This document shows, in pieces, positions 1-10,657 of a stretch of 64,000 bases of DNA. This DNA comes from Cladosporium sp. IMV 00045 (Eukaryota; Ascomycota; Dothideomycetes; Cladosporiales; Cladosporiaceae), in NCBI GenBank assembly GCA_001931905.2, contig MSJI02000865.1, positions 38,146-102,145 on the forward strand, written 5' to 3'. The notes beneath the pieces are model-generated. The model was not told where the DNA came from and did no database searches. It worked only from the letters and a program-made list of their open reading frames with translations. The position numbers and the translations under genes were made by a program. How positions within the stretch are numbered: the stretch's first letter is position 1; every line of letters begins with the position of its first letter.

Positions 1-368
1 GCACCATGGGTTCCGGCGCACACGTCTCCTTCGACGCATGCGGCTCACAAAACACTCTCGACACGGCGATCGAATGCACGAAGCCTGGAGGCACGATTTT
101 CAACGTCGCCATTCACGACAAGGTTCTCAAGATCGATTTGAACAGTTTGGTCGTTGGGGAGAAACATCTCACGGGTGGGAATGCTTATACGCCGGAGGAC
201 TTTGAGGAGGTTATGCGGCTTTTGGGCGAGGAGGCGGAGATGGTGGAGAGGTTGGTTACGGCTGTTGTTTCGCTGGGGGAGGCGGTTGAGAGTGGATTTG
301 GAGAGTTGGTGGGTAATGCCGCGGGGCATATCAAGATTTTGGTAGAGGCTTCTGGAGATGGTGCGTAG
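1..368 (+). CDS. Zinc-dependent alcohol dehydrogenase, C-terminal part (butanediol/sorbitol dehydrogenase type)
   Basis: The gene enters from outside the window, so only about 121 C-terminal codons are present; the stop is TAG at 366-368. The protein shows the end of a Rossmann NAD(P)-binding domain, with SFDACGSQNTLDTAI followed by KPGGTIFNVAI, and then the C-terminal arm with VGEKHLTGGNAYTPEDFEEV. This order matches medium-chain zinc dehydrogenases of the (R,R)-butanediol/sorbitol dehydrogenase type, which oxidise secondary alcohols or polyols in the cytosol. The catalytic zinc ligands lie in the missing N-terminal half, so activity and substrate cannot be judged here. The internal ATG at position 6 is a Met codon inside the domain and is not a start. 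Confidence 0.82.
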   Translation, partial: TMGSGAHVSFDACGSQNTLDTAIECTKPGGTIFNVAIHDKVLKIDLNSLVVGEKHLTGGNAYTPEDFEEVMRLLGEEAEMVERLVTAVVSLGEAVESGFGELVGNAAGHIKILVEASGDGA

Positions 369-967
369 AGCATGTTTGGAGAGCCGTCTCTCGAGAGAGG
401 CTTCCGTATTGCCGACATATAATGCTGCACATGGCTTTGTTATCGTTATCATGAAGCCATGCCGAGATCAATAACTTGATGGGACTATCGCTGACATTCG
501 CTCCAATCCCCTGACGTCGTTTCGGCCACACAATGCATGGTTCGAACCCAGCACTGTTGCAGAGGAAGCAGATCCAGCGATCAGACGAGGCGCGGTATAT
601 CGACATTGATCGCAACACAGAGTCTCTTCTCTGCGACTCATTATTCGATGCTCAGAGGCTTGTATTTTGTGACATCCCCGTGGTGCGAAGCATATAGCCG
701 CGGATTTCAATCTATTAAGCCTTGTAGATCACACCAGAGCCGCGGTATCAACACCGTCGCTGCTACCTATCCCTCTCATTATCTGCAAGGATCCAAGATC
801 ACGAGGCTGCATTCAGGACAATCCAACGCCTGATTCGGATTCCAGAGCGAAGATGGTATGCGTCACATTACTTGTTGATGGTATCTGCCGAAGATGAAGT
901 GCGGCATGGTTTGGTCTTGATGGATTGATCCTAATCGGACTATTGTTTCATTCATATCTTGCTGTCA
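369..967. other. Intergenic, no gene seen
   Basis: About 600 bp separate the dehydrogenase stop from the transporter start. Open frames here are short and resemble no family. It presumably holds the dehydrogenase 3' UTR and the promoter of the downstream MFS gene. Confidence 0.5.
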
Positions 968-2700
968 ATGACCCCCATTCCAAACAAACGATTATTCGTT
1001 TTGTTCTCCGCGTTCACAACCATGATGCTTCCTCAACTTGAAGGACGAAATTTGCTTTTTGGGACCACCGCTTCGTGTGGCCTCGGATTTATGCTTTTTG
1101 GTGAGCGAAACCCTTTCCTCTACGACTCAGAAAAAGCTGATTCCACATAGGGTATGACCAAGGCGTCTTCGGGGGACTGTTAGCCAATCCGAATCTGCTC
1201 GCAACCTTCAACAACCCTGGTACTACCATTCAAGGCCAGATGGTATCGACATACACCATCGGTTGCGTTTTCGGAGCCCTCCTCAGCTTGGGTATTGGAG
1301 ATATCCTAGGACGAAGGAAGTCTATCGCTTTAGGTTGCGCCTTTTTGCTCGTTGGCGGGATTCTCCAAGCTACATCCCGCACTCTTGTTCACATGATCGT
1401 CGGCAGAATAATCGGGGGCCTTGGTATTGGCGTCAACACAACGACGATTCCGATGTGGCAGAGTGAGACTTGCAAGCCTTCTCTCCGTGGGAAGCTCGTT
1501 GCTATTCAGCTGACGTTCCTCGTCTTCGGCTTCGTCTTAACCAACTGGATGAATTTTGGCTTCACCTACATTCCCAACAATCCGGTCAGCTGGCGCTTTC
1601 CTTTGGGCTTTCAGAGTGCTCTCGCTCTTGGGACTGCAGGCATGCTACCCATCTTGGCCGAGTCGCCGAGATGGCTGTGCTTGAAAGACCGCCAGCAAGA
1701 CGCACAGAAAGTCCTCGCTCGTCTCGTCGCTAAGCCGATCGATGACCGTGAGGTGCTGGACTTGTTGAATATCATGGTCACTACCATTGCTCGTGAGCGA
1801 GCCGAAGGCCAGATCACCTGGCGCGAAGTCTTCCACAATGGCTCGCAGCAGACCTTCCGGCGGATACTGTTGGGCGCTGGTACGAGCTTCATGCAACAGA
1901 TGGGCGGCGTCAACGTAGTTGCGTACCATCTGCCAGTCGTGCTGGAGCGGTCTTTCGGCTTCACACCTCGAGTGGCCTTGATCCTATCAGCCGCTGACTC
2001 CATGCAATGGATGTTTTGGGCTGCCATGGCGACTTTCGTTATCGAACGAGTCGGCCGCTTCAAGCTCATGTTGTTTGGTGCTAGCGGATGCTCATTTTGC
2101 TTTGCTGTAGCTGCAGCAGGCTTGGGAGTCGGGACCAAAGCTGCCAATGGCGTTGCTGTGGCTTTCATTTTCTTGTATTACTTCTTCTATGTGAGTGTCC
2201 GTTCCTGTCATGACTAGTCGCTGGCTGAAATCAAACCTAGGGGCTATCATTTCTTGCCATTCCTTTCTTATACCCCTCCGAGATCAATTCAAACCGATCC
2301 CGTAATCGCGGAGCTTCGATCGCCATGGTCACCAACTGGCTCTGTGTCTTCACCGTGGTGTCTGTCACACCTGTCGGTAGGTCAAGCTCAAGTACTGAGG
2401 GCGTGATGTCTGCTGATTCCCGGTTATAGGTATCAACTCAATCGGCTACCGATTCTATTTTTGCCGTTCTCAACCTCGCTTGGCTCCCCATCATTTGGTT
2501 CTTCTATGTCGAGACCGCCGGTCTTTCCCTGGAAGAGATCGACAGAGTCTTCGAGATTAAACATGCGCCTGGTGCAAGCGTGAGTTATAGCGAAGGCAGC
2601 GAAGCAGGCAAAGCATGACATCGAGATGGAACGCTTGCAAATTGGAGAAGTTGACAAGAAGAATGCAGAGTCTGCAGAATTTGTTGAGAGAGTGGCTTGA
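968..2700 (+). pseudogene. MFS sugar transporter with one clear and one probable frameshift
   Basis: Exons 968-1100, 1151-2190, 2241-2376 and from 2430 are joined by GT...AG introns of 50-53 bp. They encode a sugar-porter family (TC 2.A.1.1) hexose transporter of the plasma membrane: LFGYDQGVFGGLL at the first helix, DILGRRKS in the loop after helix 2, IGGLGIGVNTTTIPMWQSE, PILAESPRWL, and the C-terminal VETAGLSLEEIDRVFE. The start could also be Met at 1022. In exon 4 the frame that reads GINSIGYRFYF cannot continue into FAVLNLAWLP, which lies in another frame from 2463, and no alternative splice site repairs this. A second shift between about 2575 and 2614 would be needed to reach the typical acidic tail HDIEMERLQIGEVDKK ending at 2700; otherwise translation stops at 2618. 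The gene lies 60 bp from a transposon. I read it as a young pseudogene, though base-calling errors are possible. Confidence 0.75.
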
Positions 2701-2759
2701 TGATATCTCTAAGTAGACCTTTTGCAAGTCCAATTCGGTACGCAAGTCGTCTTGACTTA

Positions 2760-4594
2760 ACGTCACGGTAGGGGAAGCGGATCAGTAGGGGAAGCGGACC
2801 ACTTCCGCGCGCTTATTTCGCGTTATATCGATTCTTACGTATCCTTTTCTCTTTTCCCTTTCTTATGCCTTCTTATACCGAAGATACGCTTACTACGGCC
2901 CTAACGGCTTACCGAAACGGCGAATATCCCTTAATTCGAAAGTATTCTTACGCGTTTAATATCCCTTACTCTACTCTCGCTCTCCGGCTCTCGACTCGAA
3001 CTTCTCGCTCTAAATCGCACGAATCGTAAAAGATCCTCTCGATAGCCGAAGAAGAGGCTCTCCTAAAGTCGATTACTCGATTATCGAAGTCGGGAGTCCC
3101 TATTACTCTCTCGTTTACGAGGGAACTCGCCGAAGAAATCCGTAACGCCCGCTTCCGCCTAACCTCGACTTTAGCTTCCTACCCTCCTATTAGTAAAAGG
3201 TAGATCGATAGGTTCCGAAAACGATACCCTATACTAAAGACTATATACTCTCGAGCTATAGACGCGAGCCGCTTCGAAGCGGTAAGCTATCCGACTATAA
3301 ACGCCTACTTTACCGCTCTTACCGACCTATTCCTCGAGAATTCCTACTCTTCTAACGCCGTTTTTAACGTCGACGAGACTAGTTTCGCTCTCGGTACTAC
3401 TTTACCTTCGAAAGTACTTATTAATAAAGAGGATACGAGAGCGTTTAGGAAGATAAGCGGAAGGTAAGAGTAGATAACGGCTATAGAGTACGTCGGAGCC
3501 TCGGGAGTCTCTCTACCTCTACTTATTATCTTCCGGGCGAAAGATACGAATACCGGGTAGATACCGACTTCTACGCCCGAGAAGTAGAAGTTCTCTACGT
3601 CTTCTAGTAGGTAGACGTCCGATTCTTACGCCTACGAGTAGTTAACTACGTTATTCGAACCCGAAACGGCTCGTAATAACGGAAAAAGGAGGCTATTACT
3701 ACTTAACGGATACGGATCGTACCTTATAGCTAGGTTTATCGCCTTTTACCTCGATAAGAGTATCGACCTAGTCGTATTACCTCTATATACCTCGTATCTA
3801 TTATAACCCCTTAACGTCGGGCTATTTAGCCCTCTAAAGCGGGCTTTATCGACTAAGATCGACCGGCTTTTCCGGTTAGATACTCGACGAATACCGCGTA
3901 TCGAGTAGACTTTAGCCTATATTACGGCTAGATCTAGGGCCTTTACGGCTAAAAACGTCGAGTCGGCCTTCCGTACGTCCGGTATCTACCCTCTAAGCCT
4001 AATTACTATCCTCTCTACTCTTCGAATACCCTTAGAGCCTTCTCGAGTTACGCCGCCTCCTATTACAAATACTAATAACCTAGACCGCTCTCTACTAGAT
4101 AGTTCGCCGCCGGAGGGTACGGAGTTACGGGAGACGACGTCGCTAGTTAACTTAATCGTTCGTTCTTCTACTCTCGAGACTCCTATAAAGCGGTATATCG
4201 AGCGATCGGGAGCGGCTTTCGAAAGGATATCTTCCGAGAATACCCTTTTACGGAAGGAGCTATTAGGGGCTTAGGAGCTATTACGGGTACGTAAGGAACG
4301 TAAGAAAGGGAAGCGCGTAGCGATAAAAGGGAGGTTCGTCTTTAAAACGAAGGAAATCCTCGAGGTAGTCGAGATAGCGGAAGTAGAAACGTCGAAAGGA
4401 AAGTCGAAAAAAAAGCGACCCCTACGACGTACGACTCCCGAAATTAAGGACGACGAAGACGAAAGTATCGAGTATAATATATCGGAAAGTGAGAGCGATT
4501 ATATTATCGTAGCTAGTAGGAGATTAGATCGCAGGTAGAGAGGTTAAAATTCTGATCCGCTTCCCCTACTAATCCGCTTCCCCTACCGTGACGT
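2760..4594 (+). mobile_element. RIP-mutated pogo/Fot1-like DNA transposon, copy 1
   Basis: The 1835-bp element is bounded by inverted repeats starting ACGTCACGGTAGGGGAAGC (2760) and ending as their complement at 4594. TA dinucleotides at 2758-2759 and 4595-4596 flank it, the TA target duplication expected for Tc1/mariner-pogo elements. Each terminal repeat holds the motif GTAGGGGAAGCGGA twice in direct orientation (2768-2781 and 2785-2798, mirrored at the right end). The inside is nearly free of CA and TG dinucleotides and rich in CTA/TAG, as RIP produces. It sits between the converging 3' ends of the MFS pseudogene and the Zn2Cys6 regulator. A second copy lies at 35161-36997. Confidence 0.93.
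2865..4538 (+). pseudogene. DDE_1-type (pogo/Fot1) transposase, RIP-inactivated
   Basis: One frame of 558 codons runs from ATG at 2865 to TAG at 4536-4538 with no indel, but it has about eleven in-frame stops. Nearly all are TAG where Trp (TGG) or TAA/TAG where Gln is expected. The N-terminal part (YTEDTLTTALTAYRNGEYPL) is a helix-turn-helix DNA-binding region. The catalytic core is visible as VFNVDETSFALG (first Asp present), then LLLNGYGSY and PLNVGLFSPLKRAL. In copy 2 the second and third positions are Asp (LLDGYGS, QPLDVGL), so this copy has lost two of the three catalytic acids through G-to-A changes. The C-terminal tail is basic, then acidic. It cannot make active transposase. Confidence 0.9.
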
Positions 4595-4651
4595 TAAATG
4601 CAAATCAGACAGCGTGGAAGTTTGTTGCTAAACGTTAACTAAAACATAAAT

Positions 4652-6714
4652 CTATGTGTTCGGGAAAAAGAAGTTGGACATCAAGAAGAAGTCGTCGAAC
4701 GTGCTTGGAATGTTGATGTCAGGAGCTTCACCATCATGAAACGCCGTGTAATCGCCAATGCTTGGGAATCCGTCGTGAGCACCGTAGTCCGCCCAGTCGA
4801 CTTCGAGTACAGGCTCATTGCTCACAAAGCTTGCCTTGCTGGTGTTGCTAGTTCGATCGACTTGTGGCGGACCGCTTTTTCCTCCAGCACGGGACATCAG
4901 AAAGCCAAAAATCCGAATAGACCAGTGAGCAGGATCCCAAGAATCTCGGGCCTCGTGAAGAAGCATGCGGCAGTTGTCCAAAGAGGCTTGGGCAACTTGC
5001 GACATCAGGGGCTCGTCGGAGTGGATCTGGCGGTAGTAGACGATGCCAGCAACGAAGAAACCGGTGAAAACTTCGTGTGGCAGGCGATTGATCATTTGTT
5101 TGGTCACCAAGCTGGAAGCTGACGAGGCGATCGCTTGTGCTGCATCAGTAGCGGCCTTGGTGGATGTGCTACCTCCCGATTGTGAGATTGACGGAGATAG
5201 AGGGCCATGAGCCCGATCGAAGTGGAGCAAGATAACGTGTTGATGGTAAAGCAGCTCAAGCGACGTGGCAAATATGTTCGTGCCCGTCTTCTGAGTAGAT
5301 GAGGACAGCTCCGACGGGAGATGTGTTTTCCAACTCGCAAGTCCATCATGTAGATCAGACATATCCGTATCCATCTCGGAAGAATGGAAGCGACGCTGTA
5401 TGATGGAGCGGGCGATGTTGGACAGGCGTGCCGCTTCAATCTGATAGAGAGCGGATACCTGTCCACCGCTCGACAACTCGGATGCAAAATCTTCAAGTTC
5501 TAGCATGGGTACGTCGCATTGCGGAATGTTGATCCGGAAAGGTCGGCCGAGTAGTGCGGCGCAGTGAGCATCTCTCATCGCTAGAGTCCACCAGAGACGC
5601 TTCACTCGACCTCTGTCTTTGGTGCTGACACCTATTGAAGACGTGGACCGATGAATGCCCATCGACTCGGCGATGGTAAACCCGAAATCCAACCATGAGC
5701 AGGCGTTGTATACACTGTTCATTTGAGGACCAAAGAAAGAGAGCATCAGGACTGTTTCAAGCAAGACAAACTTGTCAGTCTCGTAGTTGGCTGACCACAA
5801 GACTTTCGCCTTGTCTGGTTTCCTTCTGTCAGCAAAACCAACATCTTACTACCATGTTCCGAATTATCTTCCGACTAACCATAGTATGCCTGACGAGCTT
5901 GCGCTCTAGATTTGTACGTCGTGTCATGAATCAAAGGGGCATCGCAGAACGTCGCACCAATCAAGCAAATGGCATGTGACATAATGTAGGGCAGCGTTCG
6001 CTTCTCATGCGCCTCCATTAGTTCGGACTTATTGACGATGGAGTAAAGTGGATAGAATCGTGTGATGAAGACTTGGACGAAGGCGTCGAATATCCGCGGC
6101 TCCGGTAAAGTGAAAGCCCCCTTCGCAAGAAGATAGGTGATATCCTCCGGCGCACAATGTGATGGGTGGACTTCTCTTGGTCTATCAACCAGACGCTTGT
6201 TCTCGGACAAGATCGGCCTAGCATCGTAGAATCTAGCTTGTTCTCCAGCATGCTCTTCCAAAGCGAAGGTCAACGGCGAGGCTCCGCCAAAAAGAATGAT
6301 GCCGCGTCCGCCATGATCGTAATCGTCGATAAAATCCTCAAATAACTCGGCCAGCGATTGCCCATGAGTATCGAGGGCGGCGACATCGAATCTCACATGG
6401 CGATCTGGTATTGGACCAGAAGAGATTGGTGATAGTTGCGAAGCCGATGAAGAAGCTCCCTCGACGATATCATCATCGGTTGGTGCAAGCCTGTCAGACC
6501 TTTGCGTGCTCGTATGGCTGCTATTAGCATGACCCCTTGCTGTGCGAGGATAGAGTCCTCGTTGCGAATCAATCAGCACGCAGTCATCCACTTCGTCCAT
6601 TCGGCAGCGACTGCATGGTGAGCCAACTACCGCTGCATCACACTTGACTTTCCGTTTCGAACAGCGTCGACAAGCTTTGGCAGCTCGTTGCCGTCGCCGT
6701 GATGCTGGAGGCAT
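4652..6714 (-). CDS. Zn2Cys6 fungal-type transcription factor
   Basis: Two exons (6714-5880 and 5814-4652) are joined by a 65-bp intron with donor GTTAGT and encode 665 aa. Residues 15-45 form the binuclear zinc cluster: C15, C18, C25, C34, C37, C45 (C-X2-C-X6-C-X8-C-X2-C-X7-C), with basic KRKVKC between. The middle region (from about residue 190, through RRQAYYDKAK and LWWTLAMRDAHCAALLGRPF) is the fungal-specific transcription factor domain (Fungal_trans). Such proteins bind DNA in the nucleus, usually as dimers. The gene is divergent from the Baeyer-Villiger monooxygenase, with 349 bp between the starts, so it is a natural candidate regulator of that gene (inference). The frame is intact across the intron. 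The 3' end lies 55 bp from the pogo element. Confidence 0.92.
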
Positions 6715-7063
6715 GTTGCCACGGGCGAAGATGTTCAGATTTTGCCCAGACTGCTAGAGGTGTCATGGCCGTCTTGTACATTGCATGCATGATCTCGTGA
6801 TGTGCTGATCCCAGTTTCCCCGCTCCATCTCTCCAACTCGACCTGACGTCGCCCGTATAGCCGCGGCTGTATGCTGGTATGCTCCGCGGGTCTGAACCAC
6901 AGCATCTCCTCTCCTTCTTGGGGTCGTTGCGGCGTTGACTTAAATTTTTTCTTTGCTGTTGCGTGATACATCGCTCGTGTAAAAACTCAGATCTTAGATT
7001 GTATTTCTACAAATAAATCGTTCACATACAAAACACCAAACCACTTGAAGATATAGCGAGAAC
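6715..7063. promoter_or_regulatory. Shared divergent promoter region
   Basis: This 349-bp interval separates the two divergent start codons (regulator at 6714, monooxygenase at 7064). It must carry both promoters. A palindromic TGCATGCA lies near 6781-6790. I could not assign a specific operator. Confidence 0.55.
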
Positions 7064-8794
7064 ATGGACTCACAACAGCTTGACGCACTTGTGGTAGGCG
7101 CAGGATTTGGTGGCATTTACCAGCTTAAGCGTCTTCGCGAGCTCGGTTTGAGGACCAAAGCCATAGACTCTGCTGGCGATGTGGGTGGCACATGGTATTG
7201 GAATCGATACCCTGGTGCCATGTCCGAGTGAGTCTCAGCCAAAAGGAGACCAAACGCGGCAATAATAACATCTCGCAGCACTGAATCGTATCTCTACCGT
7301 TATTCGTGGGACTCGGAAGATTTGAGCACTTATCCGTGGGACACACACTATGTCTACCAGCCTCAAGTGCTTGCATACCTTCAGCACGTTGCCAGACGGC
7401 ATGACTTGTACAAAGATATCATCTTCGAGACCGCACTGGTAGGAGCGCAATGGAATGCTTCATCTTCGCTATGGGACATCCAGACTTCGACTGGCATGAA
7501 TTTCATGACTCGCTACCTTATTACTTCGCTTGGTCTTCTTTCAAAGCAAAACTTCCCTGACATCTTAGGGATCGACACATTCGAAGGCGAGAAATATCAC
7601 ACTGGAGCCTGGCCAGCCGGCGTGGAGCTCAAAGGGAAGCGAGTTGGCATCATTGGAAATGGTTCTACTGGCGTTCAAGTAATAACAGCCATAGCCCAAG
7701 ACGTCAAGCACCTGATATCCTTTCAGCGGAACCCTCAGTACTCCGTGCCCAGTGGACAAGGCCCTGTGAGTAGAGAATATCGAGATCGCATCAATGCCAA
7801 ATACCAGCAAATTTGGGAAGACGTCAAGGACAACAGCGCTTTCGGCTTTGGCCTCGACGAAAGCAACACACCCACACTTTCCGTTACACCTACAGAGCGA
7901 GAACAGATCTTCGAGAAAGCATGGAAGAAAGGCGGTGGATTTCGATTCATGTTCGAGACTTTCAATGACATCGCTGTCGACGAAGCTGCGAACGATGAAG
8001 CAGCGAACTTCATCAAAAGGAAAATCAGAGAGAAAGTACAGGACCCGGAGAAAGCGCGCAAACTAATACCAACTCAGCTATATGCCCGGCGGCCGCTTTG
8101 CGATGCCGGATACTATGAGCAGTTCAATCGCGAGAACGTCGACATTGTCAGCCTGAATGAGACGCCGATAGAGACCATCACGAGCAAAGGCATCAGGACT
8201 TCAGACGGTGTGGAGCATGAGCTCGATGTTCTGATCTTCGCCACTGGGTTTGACGCTGTTGACGGCAACTACACCAGGTTGGCGATTCAGGGTGCCAAGG
8301 GCCAGACACTCAAAGATCACTGGTCCCATGGGCCCACTTCTTATCTTGGCATCAGCGTGGCTGGATTCCCAAACATGTTCATGATTCTTGGCCCAAACGG
8401 GCCTTTCTGCAACATCCCACCCGCGATCGAATCGCACGTGGAAGTCATCACCAGCCTTATCGCCGAGGCAGAGCAGCAAGGATTGAAGGAACCTTCTACT
8501 CTGAGTCCTCGCCATGACAGTTTCAGTTTCACTAATGAAAAACGAGGTGACAGACTCGGAGGCCGGGTGGCTGTGATAGAAACATCCTTACAAGCGGAAG
8601 AGGACTGGACTAAGATTTGTTACGATGCCAGCGCCAACAGTCTCTTTCGCAGGACGGACTCTTGGATCTTTGGGTCTAACATAGACGGAAAGGTTCATGC
8701 AGTCATGTTCTATTTTGGCGGCCTTGCGGAGTATCGGAAGCATGTGAGAGGAATTGCAGCTGATGGCTGGAAGGGTTTTGTCATCAGATCATAG
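7064..8794 (+). CDS. Baeyer-Villiger (class B flavin) monooxygenase
   Basis: Exons 7064-7227 and 7279-8794, with a 51-bp intron, encode 559 aa in one intact frame. Residues 9-17 (LVVGAGFGG) are the FAD-binding GxGxxG motif. FEGEKYHTGAWP at residues 156-167 fits the type I Baeyer-Villiger fingerprint FxGxxxHxxxWP exactly. GIIGNGSTG (178-186) is the second, NADPH-binding GxGxxG motif. Conserved VGGTWYWNRYPGAMSD and VLIFATGFDAVDG are also present. Family knowledge: these enzymes use NADPH and O2 to turn ketones into esters or lactones. The substrate cannot be told from sequence. The start at 7064 gives the Rossmann fold the usual short N-terminal lead. The divergent Zn2Cys6 gene suggests pathway-specific control, but no biosynthetic backbone enzyme is nearby. 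Confidence 0.94.
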
Positions 8795-8816
8795 TCCTTG
8801 CTTGATTTTCGTTTGA

Positions 8817-10238
8817 TCACGATCCATTTACGTCTGCGGCGACGGCTTCAGCAACGAGCTTGTGAATAGCCACACCAGGATGATACTGAGAATGTTAGCG
8901 TTTCCGATCGTTGACAGGATGACGCTGAGTTATGGGAGACTCACATCATTCCACCAAAGACACTTTGTTCCGCTTGCGTCAAAACATGTCGCATTATCTG
9001 CGCCGTATGCTTGTGGCTCTTGTATTGCTTTCAGAAAGGGTGCGGTCGTATCCACTAGGTACGTCTTCGCGGTGGGATTGAGAGTCGCGAAAGTGGCCAC
9101 TCTCGATCTCAAGGCATCATTGTATTGTTTGACACCGGCTGCTTCGGCCTTGACAGTGGCGTCGCCCTGGGCTAGAACTGTAGGACTCAGCTGTATAGGA
9201 GGAACGTTTAGAAAGACGAACCTCCGGGCGCCGGAATTGTATAGCGTCTGGGTTTGATTCATGTACTGATCCATAATCCGGCCCAGCAATGTGGTATAAT
9301 TAGGCCACGACCAGGCATTTCCAACATCCTAGACCAGTGAAAATCAGCATGACGTAGACACCAGAAGACTCTGTAGTAACAACTCACATTGACACCGATC
9401 CAGACCGCGAACAGGGAGTTGCTGGCATTCCACTTCATAAAACCCTGCTTCTCGGTGTTTGTCAAGTAGCGTTCGACCTGCTCCACAAAAGATAGCACTG
9501 TCGGAGCAAAGGGTTGAATAAGCTTCGAGTCTGTTGTGGCACCTCCACTCGCATAGTTGTAAGAGTATGTGAGGCTGTTGTTGAATTGCGTAACATAGTA
9601 GCCGATCCAATTGAGACCGCCAGAGGTGGTCCACCCAGGGAATGTTGGATTCCCAAGAGGATTAGAGTCTGAGGCCAAGGTGAGGCTTGGGTCGAAGCCG
9701 GTCTGCGAATAGCTGTCGCCGCTAAAATCGAGGTCAGAAGATCCAGCTGGAAAGGTTTGCAGGGTAACACACAAGGAGATCACGTATTCGATGCCGGTGT
9801 TCGTTGGAACCGCGCTCGATGTAGTGGCGGTTGATGACTGCGTTGACTTTTGCGAGCTGGAGGTCTTGGTAGTCGTCAATATCGTTGTGGAAGTGATTGA
9901 CTTCGTGGATGATGAGGTCTTGGTCGAGCTTGGGTTTGCGGTCTCATATCCAGGAAGACATTGACCTATCATTGTGAGCGGAAGCGACCATTGCTTTCAG
10001 CTTTCAGTCAACTTACTGTAGTATGGATTCTGGGATCGACAAATGTAGCCGGTGGTACATGAGATCGCACCTGACCATCCTGTAAGGTGCATGGATTAGC
10101 GTTTGGCATGTTCCGCGGTCAGGAGAGCTTTGGTGTACCAATGCCGCCACATTGTCCCCATGCCGCCTGTTGCGCGTTCACAAACGTCGAAAAGGACGTC
10201 ACGCATACGCAGAGGAAACTTGGTACTGAAAGCTTCAT
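8817..10238 (-). CDS. Secreted GDSL esterase of CE16 type with N-terminal CBM1
   Basis: Six exons: 10238-10139, 10079-10017, 9965-9773, 9721-9388, 9328-8945 and 8885-8817, about 380 aa. The order is a signal peptide (about residues 1-22), a family 1 cellulose-binding module (WGQCGGIGWSG to NPYYSQCLPG), a Ser/Thr-rich linker and a GDSL/SGNH hydrolase. I place a 51-bp intron at 9722-9772 because splicing restores VISFGDSYSQTGF; unspliced, the same frame stays open and inserts 17 residues just before the nucleophile. Catalytic blocks: Ser in GDSYSQTG, Gly in YASGGATTD, Asn in IGVND, and Asp/His in NDYHPGVAIHKL. CE16 enzymes deacetylate plant cell-wall oligosaccharides, and the CBM1 would target the enzyme to cellulose. 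All splice phases agree and the gene looks functional. Confidence 0.92.
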
Positions 10239-10363
10239 AATGTTGCGGTGAGTGGTCGACCTTTGATGTTACGATTGAGCTCAGACGGGTGATGTCCTGT
10301 GGAGATATAGTTACTAATACAGCCTTGCGCCAGTATCTAACTGTCCCTTAGCCGGTATATCCT

Positions 10364-10432
10364 GGTTACACCAGCTATATAACCCGGTTACACCAGCGAG
10401 CCTTTAGGGTTAGGGTTTTCGCTGGTGTAACC
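10364..10432. repeat. Perfect hairpin with telomere-like loop plus a direct copy
   Basis: GGTTACACCAGCGA (10386-10399) is perfectly complemented by TCGCTGGTGTAACC (10419-10432), a 14-bp stem around a 19-nt loop that contains TTTAGGGTTAGGGTTT. A direct copy of GGTTACACCAGC precedes it at 10364-10375. It could be a remnant of a small inverted-repeat element. Confidence 0.7.
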
Positions 10433-10598
10433 TTGGCTCCCACTGACAGGGATTAGGAAATTCGCAAGTTTATGGGAAATATGCAGGCATCCAAGATTAA
10501 AATCTAATAACAATATTCCGCCGTTCAGATTCGGGGTGGATTGGTAAGTATGGAGTCGGAAAGCTTGGCTGCCACATACGCTCTCAACGATCTGCTGC

Positions 10599-10618
10599 NN
10601 NNNNNNNNNNNNNNNNNN
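10599..10618. other. Assembly gap (20 N)
   Basis: Twenty N characters mark a scaffold join, so the true size and content are unknown. It lies 39 bp upstream of the first ATG used for the next gene, whose 5' end may therefore be incomplete. Confidence 0.98.
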
Positions 10619-10657
10619 AAAAAAAACTCTTGCCATACCGGCAGAGTTGCGTCAAGC

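Noticed and set aside
535..560. GGTTCGAACC resembling a tRNA B box
   Set aside because: No A box or complementary acceptor stem at the right distance on either strand. The motif is itself palindromic and can occur by chance.
1611..2168. 185-codon minus-strand open frame
   Set aside because: It lies antisense within the well-conserved transporter exon and shows no domain; a shadow of codon bias.
4652..10238. Secondary-metabolite gene cluster
   Set aside because: A Zn2Cys6 regulator and a monooxygenase are present, but there is no PKS, NRPS, terpene cyclase or prenyltransferase in the window.
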